A stretch of DNA of 64,000 nucleotides. Origin: Crotophaga sulcirostris (Eukaryota > Chordata > Aves > Cuculiformes > Crotophagidae). The DNA is taken from positions 1,566,305 to 1,630,304 of the forward strand of contig VYZB01000168.1 of the NCBI GenBank assembly GCA_013397455.1. Direction: 5' to 3'. Positions within the stretch are counted from its first letter, which is position 1, and the number at the start of each line of letters is the position of its first letter. The translations under genes were made by a program, and so were the position numbers. Shown piece by piece: positions 63,785 through 64,000 of the stretch. The notes beneath the pieces were generated by a model. The model saw only the letters and a list, made by a program, of their open reading frames with translations, searched no databases and was not told where the DNA came from.

Positions 63785-64000
63785 GATGTTGAGGCTGCCA
63801 GAAAGCACCTGTCAGCCTGACCTTGGTCCCAGGTAAGATTATGGAGAGGATAATACTGGGTGCAATCATGCGGCACCTGCAGAACGACCGAGAGATCAGG
63901 CCCAGTCAGCATGGGTTTAGGAGAGGTAGGTCCTGCCTGACCAACCTGATCTCCTTTTATGACCATGTGACTCGCCTGGTGGATGAGAGGAAGGCTGTGG
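63785..64000 (+). mobile_element. CR1 LINE ORF2, RT core, continues past window edge
   Basis: From 63808 the plus strand is open to the window end (64 codons plus one base). It translates to CR1 reverse-transcriptase sequence: PVSLTLVPGKIMERIILGA, then HLQNDREIRPSQHGF, then RRGRSCLTNLISFYD and HVTRLVDERKAV. This is the conserved RT finger region with the K-x-x-E-x-I and Q-H-G-F-x-x-G-x-S-C-x-T-N-L motifs, upstream of the catalytic aspartates. The element starts, truncated, around 63785, and the rest (catalytic core, C-terminus, 3' UTR) must lie beyond 64000. This RT region is absent from all other CR1 copies in the window. The frame shows no break here, which suggests a fairly young copy. The minus-strand frame 63775-63966 is its shadow. 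Confidence 0.93.

Overview
This window looks like AT-rich, gene-free avian (or at least archosaur-type) macrochromosomal DNA, either intergenic or deep intronic. The best evidence for the host is the repeat content: at least a dozen CR1 LINE fragments of several age classes, most of them 5'-truncated and ending at the CR1 3' terminus. There is also one solo LTR of a type I recognise from bird genomes, and a few very old amniote repeats: a MIR-like SINE, a decayed palindromic DNA-transposon remnant, and an unnamed old interspersed repeat. A 94-base run of N at 6410-6503 and two single Ns mark it as draft assembly. I cannot name the species. The TACTGTGA-type tail on two CR1 copies differs from the ATTCTATGA-type tail and could help place the lineage.

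Layout. Positions 1-12800 are mostly anonymous AT-rich sequence with an old CR1 piece (265-510), a CR1 3' end (1903-2140), a MIR-like SINE (3965-4115), a palindromic MITE-like remnant (5418-5508) and the assembly gap. Positions 12813-13735 hold a cluster of three CR1 fragments, two of them tail to tail. Positions 15424-15585 hold an old CR1 tail, and 17300-18585 an old repeat interrupted by a 1.15-kb CR1 carrying broken reverse-transcriptase reading frames. Two CR1 3' ends lie at 25194-25762. At 37820-38105 a sense CR1 interior is joined directly to an antisense CR1 3' region. A solo LTR lies at 40371-40946. A 0.94-kb CR1 at 49965-50903 keeps an open 283-codon frame and is probably the youngest element here. 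The right edge (63785-64000) enters another CR1 through its reverse-transcriptase core.

No host protein-coding gene, tRNA, rRNA, CRISPR array or operon can be supported. Apart from the CR1 frames, the open frames are short, lack recognisable domains and fit chance in AT-rich DNA. The only candidates for host function are a few stretches whose balanced composition, retained CpGs and clustered binding-site-like words suggest conserved non-coding elements (near 14.1, 19.9-20.7, 33.6, 35.3-35.7, 42.1-42.5 and 45.0-45.5 kb). These are guesses until aligned to other birds. I found no convincing new biological system; the points most worth checking are the CR1 rearrangement, the unusual CR1 tail subfamily, the palindromic remnant and the candidate conserved elements.
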